A stretch of 64,000 nt of DNA from Chytriomyces cf. hyalinus JEL632 (taxonomy: Eukaryota > Chytridiomycota > Chytridiomycetes > Chytridiales > Chytriomycetaceae). The DNA is taken from positions 62,001-126,000 of the forward strand of contig JAIWWG010000056.1 in the NCBI GenBank assembly GCA_025435555.1. The letters are read 5' to 3'. The notes beneath the pieces are model-generated. The model was not told the DNA's origin and did not search any database. It saw nothing but the letters and a program-made list of their open reading frames with translations. Each line of letters opens with the position of its first letter. Positions within the stretch are counted from its first letter, which is position 1. Positions 22,319 to 32,916 of the stretch are shown in pieces. The position numbers and the translations under genes were made by a program.

Positions 22319-23028
22319 ACAAACTTTTTTCGTGGGGGAGAAGATTTGCTGGTTTCGTGTCGAGGTGTTTTCTTCTTATTTACACATACAGTTTTTTTAA
22401 TGTCATTGTGGGTAGAGTAAAGCTTTTCTATAACATGTAGACTTGATGTGCGTCATGCTTTGTGTGCACTGGTACTCATCGAGGGATTTGATTGGTCTCC
22501 TGCAACTGCAACAAGAAGTTCGAGATATGCCCAACCGTTCTCTTCGACGGTGATGGATACAAGTAGTCTTTGTGTGATTCAGGCTTCAACTCGGCATTGA
22601 ATCGCTGCGGCCACTCGTCCCCATGATATTTCTTGGAGAGGAGTTGGGTGTGTTTTGTGCAACCAAGTATTACAGCCTATGGTCACTTCCAAACTGCATC
22701 ATTTGCTAACGCGTAGCAGCTGCAGAGAAGCACGATAATTAACAGCTTGATTTTGGGGGATGGAATTGGGTAGCCACATGGGGGGTATAAAAAGGACCTT
22801 TTGAATGTGGTTCTAAGATGAGGTCGATGGACATTGTAGGTCAGATACTTGGGTGTCCACCATGCATTCAGGAAGAGGTCCGGAGTGGATGCGTGGGGCA
22901 GTGTTGCAGCAGGCACGCAGACAGGGAGATGCGCAACGGGTTGAAGCTGGAGATTGTCCTTCGCTTTTCCCGCAAGCCCATTTTATTCGTGTCTTATAAA
23001 GATTAAACCAGCTGAAACTCAATTGCAC
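22319..23028. promoter_or_regulatory. intergenic region and promoter of OPT copy 2
   Basis: There are 710 nt between OPT copies 1 and 2. A clear TATA box, TATAAAAA, is at 22786-22793 after a G-run, 236 nt before the ATG, so a leader of about 200 nt is expected. The rest shows no gene. Confidence 0.5.
22786..22793 (+). promoter_or_regulatory. TATA box of OPT copy 2
   Basis: TATAAAAA preceded by GGGGG, on the plus strand upstream of OPT copy 2. Transcription start is expected about 30 nt downstream, near 22820. Predicted by consensus only. Confidence 0.5.
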
Positions 23029-26000
23029 ATGTCGTCGTCCCGTCCGAACACAAGCGCGAAGGACTTTGACAGATCCAGGCGACCGCGCAAGGAGAGTGCT
23101 CTTGGTAAGTGCTAATGCAGCTGATGCACTGGCCATGCATGCATTGTCTCTGACTCCCTCATCAACAGCCAGCCCCACCGCAAGCCACACGCAGCCGTTG
23201 AATGCAAACATGCGACACAACCACCAAAACTACCTACCAGATCAAATCCAAAACAACTCCACTCCCAGGCATGCCCCCCGCAACGGTCCCTCTGCGCCGC
23301 TATCAAACGCCACTAGCGTTCGCAGCCCTGTCATCAGCGCAGAGGGACACTGGCGTCACCAGGTTCCCGTCAACGCCCACCACGGTTACAAAGAGCAGGA
23401 AGACTCGGTCGAGCTGGTCAACTATCAAAAGAACGCAATGAATGCAGAGGATGAAATGGATGAAGACGGCGAATATTTGGACGAAATTTACATGATCATG
23501 TGAGATGCACTTCTGTGTGACCTCTTTTGCACATGTACTGAAAAAAAAGGACAACCTCGGACTTAGAGACGCAATTGTCCCACGGACTGATGACTCCTCC
23601 CTTCCTGCCCTGACGTTTCGAGTGTGGTACCATGAATCTCGGTTTCTCACTTCTGAAAGCGACCCCCTGATAAAGTTTCAAACTGCAGGTTTCTCGGACT
23701 GATCTTTGGAGCGTTGATTTGCGCCATCAACACCCTATTTACCTTCCGAACGAACCAAGTCTTAATTACACCGTTCATCACTGTGCTCCTGGCTTACCCG
23801 ATTGGCATGTTCATGGCCAAATTTCTTCCTTTCGGGGTGCTCAATCCCGGGTCTTTTAACTACAAAGAGCATGCTCTCATTTATGTGATTTGTAGTTGTA
23901 TGAGCAGCACTCCATATGCTTTGTGAGTTTCGGCAGGCGTCAGACTAATGAAGAAAAATGTGCTGAAGCGTTTATTTCCACAGGTACAACATCATTGGAC
24001 AGAAATATCAGCTTTATCAAGACGATCTCAAGCTTATTTCCTGTTTTTGTTTTGCCCTCGTCACGCAAGTCTTTGGTTACGGGTTCGCAGGCCTGACACG
24101 GCGCTACTTGGTTCGTCCTGCGGCTATGCTCTGGCCTTCAAACTTTGCCACGATTGCCATGCTCAATTCGCTGCATGGAAAAGATGACCTTTCAAAAGGT
24201 CGTTATCCCATGTCTCGATTCAAATTCTTTTGGCTCGCTGCGTCGGCAATGTTCTTTTTCACGTTTCTGCCTCAATACGTGGCTCCCATGCTCGGAGCAG
24301 TCTCCATTCTCTGTTTGGCATTTCGATCAAGTACAGACGCAAACACTCGGAAAATTGCGTTGGCGTTGGGAAGCTCATCGCCAGGAGCCGGAATGGGCTT
24401 CCTCTCCATCACGTTCGATTGGTCCCTCTACACGTCGGTTTACTTTCCAATCACGACTCCTCTGTGGGCAATTTTGAATCAATTCATTGGAAGCTATCTT
24501 CTTTTATGGATCGTGGTCCCACTTTGCTGGTGGTTCAACGCGTTTGGCGGCGATAGACTCGTGGGTGCAGACACGATCTACGGCTTTGCGCTCAATTCTC
24601 CCTATCTATACGACAAGAATGGAAGTTACGTGGACAACCGCAATTTAGTGATGCAAGACCCTTCCAATACGGCGAATTTGATGTTGAACCAACAATTTTA
24701 TGACTCTTTGAAACCGTTTTACATCACCACTGCTTTTGCAATGCAGTATGTGACTGCGTTTGTGGTGTTTGTTGCGGCGATTGTGCATGTTTCGCTTTGG
24801 TATGGCAGAGATATTTGGCACCGATTTCGTGCAACAATGCGTGACTTGGATTCGGAAGACATTCATGCTCAACTCATGGTGAGAGCGGGAACCATTTATT
24901 TGATTCAAAAAGATTTCAAATTGTTGACTTCTTTTTGTTTTGTTGGTTTTGTGTTTTCAGGATGTGTACCCAGATGTTCCTGATTGGTGGTATTATTCGA
25001 TCCTTCTTGTAACCGCCGTGATGGGAATCGCTGTCTGTCAGTTTGGTGGCTTTGATTTGCCGTGGTGGGGCGTTATTTTGGCAATTTTATTGGCGCTCGT
25101 ATCCATGATTCCCATTGGTAGTGGTTCAATTTGGTGCCTCGATTTCGTATGCATTGATTCACGATGTTTTTAGGAGTTATCCAAGCAATCTCTGGGCAGC
25201 AAATTGGTCTCAACGTCATGTCGGAATTTCTCATTGGCCTTCTTTTACCTGGACGTATTGCTGCCGTCATGGCGTTCAAAACTTTTAGTTATATGGCCAT
25301 GTACCAAGGTTTTTGCGAAAACGAAGAAATGACATGAGACCAGAAAACCTAACTTTTGCATTTATCCCCAACTTCTCTCTCATAGGTCTGCTGCTTGTTC
25401 AAGATTTGAAGCTCGGTCACTATGTCAAGATTCCTCCAAGAGCCATGTTTTTGTGTCAACTTGTATCGACCGTGATTGGCGCATTGATTTCAACTGCGGT
25501 AGGATGTGGTGTTTATGAATCGTTTGGAAAAAAGACTGTTCCTGTGTCTCCGATGCATCCATTGGGTTTTGTATGGAAGATTCAGTTGCTTGCAACGGAT
25601 GAACCAAACTCGGGTTGGAACTGTAGGTGTTTTTCTCAATGCTTGTTTGATTTATGTTTCTCTGATTCTCAAATCACGAACCAAAAAAAAAGCTGCTGGA
25701 TACGACACATTCCTCTCAGCCGGTGCAATTTGGGGAGCCATCGGCCCAGCTAGATTCTTTGGGCCCGAGTCCCCATACTTTAAGACTTTACTCGGATTTG
25801 CGTTTGGTCTCATCCTCCCCGTGATTCCATGGATGATGCACAAGGTTCAACCCGATGGACCATGGCATCTAATCAACATTCCTCTCTTGACGATTATGCC
25901 CATCCAGCCCAACGCGCAACAATCTAATTTGATTGCACCACTAGTTGTGGCAATCATCGTGAATTATTTCATCAAAAAGTATCGACATACGTGGTGGAAA

Positions 26001-26319
26001 AAGTACGCGTATGTGATGAGTGCAGCGTTTGATGCGGGTAGCACGCTTTCCATCTTGTTTATTTTCTTCATGGCAAAATATCAGGTAATGATCCCCGCCT
26101 CCTTGTTTTTCTTGTCGGGTAAGCTTTTTCGAATCAATTTCATGTTTTTTATTTTTACAGACAAGCTACCTGCTGCCGTTCCCAACATGGTTCCTGAATC
26201 CAGCGGATACAGAGCGCTGTCTGCCTGATTCGGTTCTAAACTGCCTCTCGCATGAAACTATGGGGAATGGGTTTGGTAATAAATATGATGCCACCCAGGA
26301 CCCAGAGTGCTCTGGGTGA
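23029..26319 (+). CDS. oligopeptide transporter, OPT/ISP4 family, copy 2
   Basis: This is the second OPT transporter, with ten exons. Exon 1 starts at ATG 23029 (MSSSRPNTSAKDFDRSRRPR) and ends at the GTAAGT donor at 23105. Exon 2 supplies a long hydrophilic tail ending in an acidic DEMDEDGEYLDEIYM segment that matches the tail of copy 1. The core follows copy 1 closely: ALTFRVW, FGVLNPGSFNYKEHALIYVI, YGFAGLTRRYLVRPAAMLWP, LGSSSPGAGMGFLSITFDW, QAISGQQIGLNVMSEFLIG, IPPRAMFLCQLVSTVIGA, WWKKYAYVMSAAFDAGST, and stop after QDPECSG at 26319. It shares at least five intron positions with copy 1 but has extra introns (after FRVW, after STPYAL, after AKYQ), so gain or loss happened after duplication. 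Substrate unknown. Confidence 0.9.
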
Positions 26320-26713
26320 GCGGGTTTAGATGTGTATAATAATAAACTGAAGATGGGCTGTCTCACGTAATTTTAAATTCCTCAAATGCTTACTGGCAAA
26401 CAAACGCGTAAGAAAACAAGCAAGAAGAGTAGGAACACGGTCGCAGCATGCGCAGGGGCTGTGTTTACTAAGCGGGTGTGTTATGTGTCAGTGTGGACAA
26501 TTAATTTATGCTGATAAATCAAACGAGCCTGAAAATTTACAGACCCATTTTATTCTGATTGTGCTCGCTTTTTGAGCCTTCTCTTTCTAGAAACGCAGCC
26601 AAGTCCCTGTTCTTATCCCGTGTTCAGTTGGTGCGTGTCTGAGCTGCAGTATCTGACCACCTGATCCTGTGCTAACAGATTTCACATGGATCAAAAGGAA
26701 GCTGGCGAGCAAC
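26320..26713. other. intergenic region between OPT copies 2 and 3
   Basis: An AATAAA polyadenylation-type signal lies at 26341-26346, 22 nt past the copy 2 stop. The remaining 370 nt would hold the copy 3 promoter and leader. No TATA box or gene is evident. Confidence 0.45.
26341..26346 (+). terminator. AATAAA polyadenylation signal of OPT copy 2
   Basis: Consensus AATAAA 22 nt after the stop codon of OPT copy 2, in an AT-rich context. Predicted only. Confidence 0.4.
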
Positions 26714-29113
26714 ATGCCGACCCCCCAGGACCAGCAGCAACAGCAACAGCCAATCTTCCAGGACGACGACGGCTTCATTCAGTACGTGGACGAAACCTAT
26801 GAGATTGAAGACGACGCAACTGCCGCTGTGCGTGACAGAGACCCATCTCCGCCTCCACAATCAGACGAACCAACCCTCACGTTTCGAGTCTGGGTAATCG
26901 GAGTCGTACTCGGCGCTCTCTTTAATGCCATCAACACACTTTTGACGTTCCGAACCAACCGATTTCAAATCTCGAGCATGGCTTTCATCCTCATTGCTTA
27001 CCCAGCCGGCAATTTCATGGCCAAGCGACTACCCAAAGGCATCCTGAACCCTTCAGACTTTTCAATTCAAGAGCACTATCTTATTTTCTTGCTTGCCAGC
27101 GTGATTGCAACGCCGCCGCATGCTCTCCACAACATTGTGGTGCAAAAGTACTTTTTGAAGCAGGACCTGGACTATTTGCACAGTCTCTTGTTTGCCCTTG
27201 TCTCACAATTCCTTGGCATTGGTCTGGCTGGCCTGTGCAGCCATTTGCTCTTGTACCCAACCATCAAGCTGTGGCCCACGCATCTTGCTACCATCAGTAT
27301 CCTCACAGCCGTGCATCGAAACAAGGACAAAAAACATGAGGAAACAGTCCCGGACACAGCATCGTCGGATCAGCGACGCTACCGACTCACACGGCACGCC
27401 GCTTTTTTTATTGCTGCCTGTGCACTTTTCTGGTGGACTGTACTTCCCAGTTATGTGGCTCCGCTGCTCAGTACAATATCCATTCTATGTCTCTCGCATC
27501 GTTCATCTCGGTCCCTTGATCGGTTCCTGCCCGGAAACGCTCTTGTAGTTAAAATGCTGGGTAGTGCAAAAGAGGGTGTTGGTCTGCTATCCTGGACTCT
27601 TGACTGGACACTGGTATCTCAACATGGACCCTGGACAACAAGTCTGTGGTCTCTTGCAAATCAGTTCTTTGGTGTTGTTGTTTCACTATGGATTGTAATT
27701 CCCCTGGTATGGTGGGTGGGTGAGCAAACGCCCAACGGCATCCACTTGGGGGCAGCCGAGAAGGATGCAATGCGGTATCCACTAGGTTTTGCTCTCAATA
27801 GCCCAGATTTGTTTGATCGGAACGGCTCTTGGGTGGACCCAGCGGGACTGTTTGAGGCTGGGACGTTTGAAGTTGTGGGAGGCAGGTATGCAGAATCAAA
27901 GCCAATTTATATGACAGCGTACATGTCTGTTGGGTATGCCAATGCCTTTGCGGCATTTGTGGCGTCCATTGTGCATGTTGCCTTGTGGTATGGAGGCGAG
28001 TTTCGAGAACGGTTCAAGACTGCAAGGAACGCGGCGGCGCGTGCAAACGAGGAATTGGGCGAACAGGCCGGAAACGTGCCATTCTTGTGGTACTGGATTC
28101 TACTGATTTGCGCTGGAGCTGCCGCCTGCGGTGTGTGTCAGTTTGGTGGGTTCATGCTGCCGTGGCATGGAGTGATGCTGGTGATGGCGTTGATAGTCGT
28201 TACGATGATGCCTGTGGGTGTGATGCACGCAATCACGGGCCAGCAGGTGCCCCTGAACGCCGTCACCGAACTTGTTGCTGGGTTCATCTTTTCAGGCAAC
28301 ATTGTGCGGTTCATGACATTCAAGACCCTCTTGTTCTCTGGCTTGATGCAAGGGCTGTCGTTTTTCAATGGGCTTAAAATTGGTCGCTACCTAAAAATAT
28401 CAACCAAGGTGATCTTTGCGGTTCAGATGGTGGGGACGCTCATTGGGGCTGTTCTTTCCACGAACCTGGTTGCGACTGAGTCATTCTCGGGTGCCGCAAA
28501 AGTTCTGTTGGGCGGAAACTTAAACAGCACAAATGCGTGGTCAAGTAACGCATACCGACTCTTTTTGTCCAGTGGTGCCGTGTGGGGATCCTATCCGCTC
28601 GACTTTTTCGGACCTCAAGGGCCGTACAAAATGACGCTTCTCGGGTTTGCCCTGGGGCTGGTATTGCCCATCCTTCCTTGGTCGCTGCATTTCATATACC
28701 CAGACAGTGTTTGGCATCTGGTCAATGTGCCGCTCATCTTTTCATTTCCGGTGGTTGTCGGGGCTCTTCGATCGGACGTGCTTTCAACGGTCGTTCTGTC
28801 AGTACTAATGACGTACTTTGTGCAAAAACACCGGAATACGTGGTGGAAAAAGTACGCGCATGTACTGGCGTGCGCGTTTGATTTCGGCGCCGGGCTCGCA
28901 GTTGCGTTGCTGTTTGTGTTTTCGAACGCCGTGATTGGCGGTGTTAAGCGGCCATTCCCGACTTGGGCCTTGAACTCGAATTCTTTGGACTCCGAGCGCT
29001 GCGCTGCGGAATTGTTTCGGGTGTGCGTGGGGCATGCGACTGTCGGGAACGGTTTCGGACACGTTTATGACCCGCGGCAAGATGCGGAGTGCACTGATTT
29101 CTTCAAGGAATGA
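26714..29113 (+). CDS. oligopeptide transporter, OPT/ISP4 family, copy 3, intronless
   Basis: A single uninterrupted frame of 799 codons encodes the third OPT protein. The first ATG in frame is 26714 (MPTPQDQQQQQQPIFQDD); codons before it lack an ATG. An acidic tail YVDETYEIEDD replaces the DEIYxII segment of the other copies. The transporter core has LTFRVWVIGVVLGALFNAIN, TFRTNRFQISS, MAKRLPKGILNPSDF, LLYPTIKLWPTHLATISIL, AITGQQVPLNAVTELVAGF, VPLIFSFPVVVG and NTWWKKYAHVLACAFDFGAG. It is the most diverged copy: the LGSSSPGAG loop is LGSAKEGVG and SGQQIGLNVMSE is TGQQVPLNAVTE, so its substrate range probably differs. It has no introns although the neighbours carry eight or nine, suggesting intron loss or a retrocopy. 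Family certain, substrate unknown. Confidence 0.92.
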   Translation: MPTPQDQQQQQQPIFQDDDGFIQYVDETYEIEDDATAAVRDRDPSPPPQSDEPTLTFRVWVIGVVLGALFNAINTLLTFRTNRFQISSMAFILIAYPAGNFMAKRLPKGILNPSDFSIQEHYLIFLLASVIATPPHALHNIVVQKYFLKQDLDYLHSLLFALVSQFLGIGLAGLCSHLLLYPTIKLWPTHLATISILTAVHRNKDKKHEETVPDTASSDQRRYRLTRHAAFFIAACALFWWTVLPSYVAPLLSTISILCLSHRSSRSLDRFLPGNALVVKMLGSAKEGVGLLSWTLDWTLVSQHGPWTTSLWSLANQFFGVVVSLWIVIPLVWWVGEQTPNGIHLGAAEKDAMRYPLGFALNSPDLFDRNGSWVDPAGLFEAGTFEVVGGRYAESKPIYMTAYMSVGYANAFAAFVASIVHVALWYGGEFRERFKTARNAAARANEELGEQAGNVPFLWYWILLICAGAAACGVCQFGGFMLPWHGVMLVMALIVVTMMPVGVMHAITGQQVPLNAVTELVAGFIFSGNIVRFMTFKTLLFSGLMQGLSFFNGLKIGRYLKISTKVIFAVQMVGTLIGAVLSTNLVATESFSGAAKVLLGGNLNSTNAWSSNAYRLFLSSGAVWGSYPLDFFGPQGPYKMTLLGFALGLVLPILPWSLHFIYPDSVWHLVNVPLIFSFPVVVGALRSDVLSTVVLSVLMTYFVQKHRNTWWKKYAHVLACAFDFGAGLAVALLFVFSNAVIGGVKRPFPTWALNSNSLDSERCAAELFRVCVGHATVGNGFGHVYDPRQDAECTDFFKE

Positions 29114-29140
29114 GCCCCTAGCCTTCTGCTTATAGATTGT

Positions 29141-29146
29141 AATAAA
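29141..29146 (+). terminator. AATAAA polyadenylation signal of OPT copy 3
   Basis: AATAAA 28 nt after the stop codon of OPT copy 3. Only 111 nt separate this stop from the next start codon, so the signal must act within a very short space. Predicted only. Confidence 0.45.
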
Positions 29147-29224
29147 AACTGAGAAAGTGAGTGACGGCCGAACGATGACGAGGGTCAGTGTAAATTTACC
29201 GGCCGGGTTTTTATAATAAAAACA

Positions 29225-32200
29225 ATGAGCAATAAAAACGATGCCTTCGCCGGCCTCGTTTCCTTCGGCGGCTCCACTTCCTCCTCATCCGCCACTCAGA
29301 ACATGTCCCTCGAAGAACAGCGGCGTCGCAACTTGAACAACTCGCGATCAAACACGTTGAACTCAACGCCCTCGTCATTCTCCACTGCCCCCAGCTATCA
29401 TACCGCCAATCCAACTCTCCCTTCTCAGCAATTCAATCTTCCAACCAATCGGGCACAGTCGCTATCACCCTCGGGAGTCGGAACTGGATCCCCGCTTCTT
29501 CCCATGCACAGCCAACCACGCGCAAACTACACAGCGGCGTCTTCAATGTCACCTGCGTTTTCTACTGCAAGTAACGTTGTGGTGAGCAGCTGTTATCGCA
29601 AGTTTTTTTCAACGGAGTGTCTAAACGCGCCATGTTTTCCGCGCACAGAAACCCACAAGTCACTCACCCTCCAAGGATCCGTTCGCTGATCTGCTTGGAA
29701 CGAGCCCACTTGCGAACGTTCAACTGCCTCTTAATGCCATCAATTCAACTCAGAGCAGCGGTTTCAACACTCCAATCACAATGAACCAATATAATCGGTC
29801 AACTTCGTCTTCATCAACACCAATTATGGCGCCGCAGACTCTTAATGCCGCATTTGCGATTCAGTCAGGATTCAATTCGGCATTTCAATCCCCTCAGAAT
29901 GGACTCGTGAATGGGTTCATGCCTCAGCAGCAGCAGCAACAGCAACAACTTCCCTTGTCACTTCTCCAGCAACAGCAGCAGCAACAGCAAACTAAACAAT
30001 CAGTCTATCAGCAACCTCAAACCCAGGAAGTTAATAACGACATTTGGAACTTTGATGCTTTGGCTTCTGCAACTTCTGCTTCAAAAACGTCGAATATAAC
30101 TTCCGCTGATCCATTTGGCCTCGGCTTCAGTGATTCAAGTAGTAAACAAACCAATCCTATTCCTCTCCCAACCGAAGTTGGATCGTTTCAGCAGGCTGAA
30201 GACGACGATCCTTTTGGAATTCTCACGGGCAAACCCACATTCAAACCGCTTAAACCCACAAATGTTTTGGACACCCCACTCCAATCAGCGCCACAATCTC
30301 CTCCCCAACCTCTTTCTTTACACGCATCTCCCATATCGCGAGCATCCGCTGCTGCAAGCTCCAACGGCAGCCCATCCATTACCCGCAAGCAGCGCCAACA
30401 CGATGAACAAATTGCCAGAATTTTGGACATGGGTTTCGACATTCCGTCTGCCACGAGTGCGCTGGAAGCGTCTGGGGGAGACGTTCATGAAGCCATTAAT
30501 CTGTTGATTGCGAATCGAGAAGCGCTTGAAGGACAACAGCATCGTTCCTCGACACTTCAAAATGAGCGACAGCAGTATTCAATTCAGTCAAGCCGTGCTT
30601 CATCTCGTGATTATGAGCGAAGGACACGGCAAGCAGAGGATAATTTTGCAAGCAATCCTCCAACTGCTGCAGCTCTTTTCAGCAATGCGAAAAGCATTTT
30701 TGATATGGGTCGCGCCAAATTGACGGAAGTGTATGAAAAGGCGAGCGAAAAAGTTGCAGCAGTCATTGCTGAAAATGTGGATGGCAACAAACAGCAAGCG
30801 CAAAACAACCCGGCTTCCTGGGACCAAGACTATTCCAACGACAGGACCAGCAGTCAACGCAATAGATACCGAGATGACAGCAGCAGCGATGAAGATGAAG
30901 TGGCTCTTGACCGAAAATCTCGAAGCAGTCACCGAGCCAACCCCTCGACTAATGGAGGGCTCGAGGCAGCAAGTCCTCGCGGTAAAAGCCCGCGAACAAG
31001 TGCCTTGAGACTCAACAGTCGCGAGCCAAGCGAAAATGGCCGTCTGAAGCAAGTCAGCTTTGGAATGGATCCAAATGCACAGTCCAACCTTTTCGAATCC
31101 CACAAATCATCACCAGTTTTTGTTCCTGCAACCATTGTAGTTCCCCAACCAGTGCACACAGCTTCACCTGCCCAAAAAGCTGCTGCCAATTCTTTCAGAG
31201 AGCGAGGAAACGAATCCTTCAAGAAGGGCCAATTTGCCGACGCCGAAGCTCATTACACGACTGCGCTATCGCACATGCCTGCCGAAGACTGGGACTCGAT
31301 TGCATTACTCAACAATCGCGCCGCTGCCAGACTCAAGACGGGAGACTACTCTGGATGCGTGCAAGATTGCAACGCTGTTCAAGCGTTACAGCCAAAAGAT
31401 GTTAAGAGTCTTTTGCGCCGCGCAGCCGCCTGGGAAGGTCGAGAGAAGTGGGATGAAGCTACAAAAGATTATGAAACTCTTATGGTGCTGGAACCAACCA
31501 AGGCAGTCAGCCTTGGATTGGCACGAGCAAGAAAGGGTGCTGTTGTGCATAGTGGAGGAGACGCGGCATTTGTGGCGAATGAGATTAGTGGAGCGGCCTC
31601 TGTTTCTACCAAAAGTGCCATTGATGATTTGGCATTCCTATCAGGCAATGTTGCAGACACTGGGTCGTTCAACTCGTTTAATCGCGCATCATCCTCTACG
31701 GTTCCTCCGTAAGTATGGTGAACTCAATTGCAAAACCCACACTCACCATCGCGCACCTACTTAAATACAATAAAAAAACAGCAAACCCATGGCAGCATCT
31801 GTTAAGAAAGCTGTCGACAAAGCTGTCGAAACCTTGCGGCAGCAGAACGAGGACCAAGAACGTGAGGAAGAAGAAAAGTTCCAGGCCAAGGAAGGAATTG
31901 AAGCGAAGGTTTTGCTCAGTTTATGGTTATTTTCTTGAAGGGACCAAACTGACAAGAAGGCCAAAAAAATATCGCAGATTGATGCATGGAAACAAGGAAA
32001 AGAAGCCAACATCCGAGCATTACTTTCAAGCCTCGATTCCGTGTTGTGGAGCGACCTGAATTGGAACACAATCAACCTGTCTGAACTCATCACGCCGCAG
32101 CAAGTGAAAATCAAATACATGAAAGCAGTGGCAAAAGTGCATCCAGATAAAGTGAGTTGGGACCCAAAAAAAAAAAAAAGCGCGTTACTCACAATTTTTC

Positions 32201-32315
32201 ATGCCATTCCCAGTTAAAGCAGGGAACAACCGTTGAACAGAAGTTGATTGCAAACGAAGTTTTTGGGGCATTAAACAAGGCATGGGATGCATTTAAGGTT
32301 CAGTCGGGCTTGTAA
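29225..32315 (+). CDS. auxilin/SWA2-like clathrin uncoating factor (UBA, TPR, J domain)
   Basis: The modular layout is that of yeast Swa2/auxilin, the J-protein that recruits Hsc70 to strip clathrin from vesicles. The N-terminal half is disordered with clathrin/adaptor-binding short motifs (DAFAGLVSFGG, DPFADLL, DPFGLGF, DPFGILTG) and poly-Gln runs near 29930-29990. A UBA domain follows (about residues 365-410: HDEQIARILDMGFDIPSATS, GDVHEAINLLI). A TPR block is at about 630-745 (ANSFRERGNESFKKGQFADA, LLNNRAAARLKTGDYSGC). A C-terminal J domain carries the HPD motif in KAVAKVHPDK, where an intron falls, then LIANEVFGALNKAWDAFK. Introns near 29579, 31712, 31905 and 32152 join in frame. The ATG at 29225 follows an AT-rich TTTTTATAATAAAAAC leader. 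Identity strong. Confidence 0.9.
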
Positions 32316-32916
32316 TCGAACCTCCAAGTCGGGGACACACTGTGTTGTGGACACCCACATCTCATTTTTGCTTTTCTGGATTTTATTCAAATGATCAATA
32401 GAAGGCGCTTGAATAAAGCTTTATGCGACGGCGTCTTTTTACAAGGCAAAAGTCATGTAACTGCCAGAACAATCTATGCTGCTTCTGTCCTGAAGTCATG
32501 TTTTGTTATGTCCGGATAATCAGTCGCGGTTTGATGTATTTTTACGCGCCTTTTAGATTTTGCGTTGAAGAATGGCTGAAGGCCAGTGGATGTCGTTGAT
32601 ATCCTCCACGAAACACATAAACCAATCCATTTTGTCACGATATTCAAAAATCTGCCCACTGAACAAATCATTTATGTTTTCTCACCATAAGCCGGATGGT
32701 AAGAGGAGGGAATTTTAAGCGCAAGAAAGAGAGCAACGGGAAACAAAGACAAAAAAGAGAGGTGATCCAGAAGAGATAATCGACAAAAGAAAGTCAAAAA
32801 AAAGATTTAAAAAAAATCAAAAACAAAAGCACGGGAGCCGTGATTTCTGTTCTGGCATTCCTTCTTCCTTATTTAAACCCCAGCTGCGCTCATTTTCTCC
32901 TTTCATGTCCATAGTT
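32316..32916. other. convergent intergenic region
   Basis: The gap lies between the 3' ends of the auxilin-like gene and SEC21. AATAAA at 32412-32417 could serve the auxilin transcript. An A-rich tract occupies about 32740-32830. No gene seen. Confidence 0.5.
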
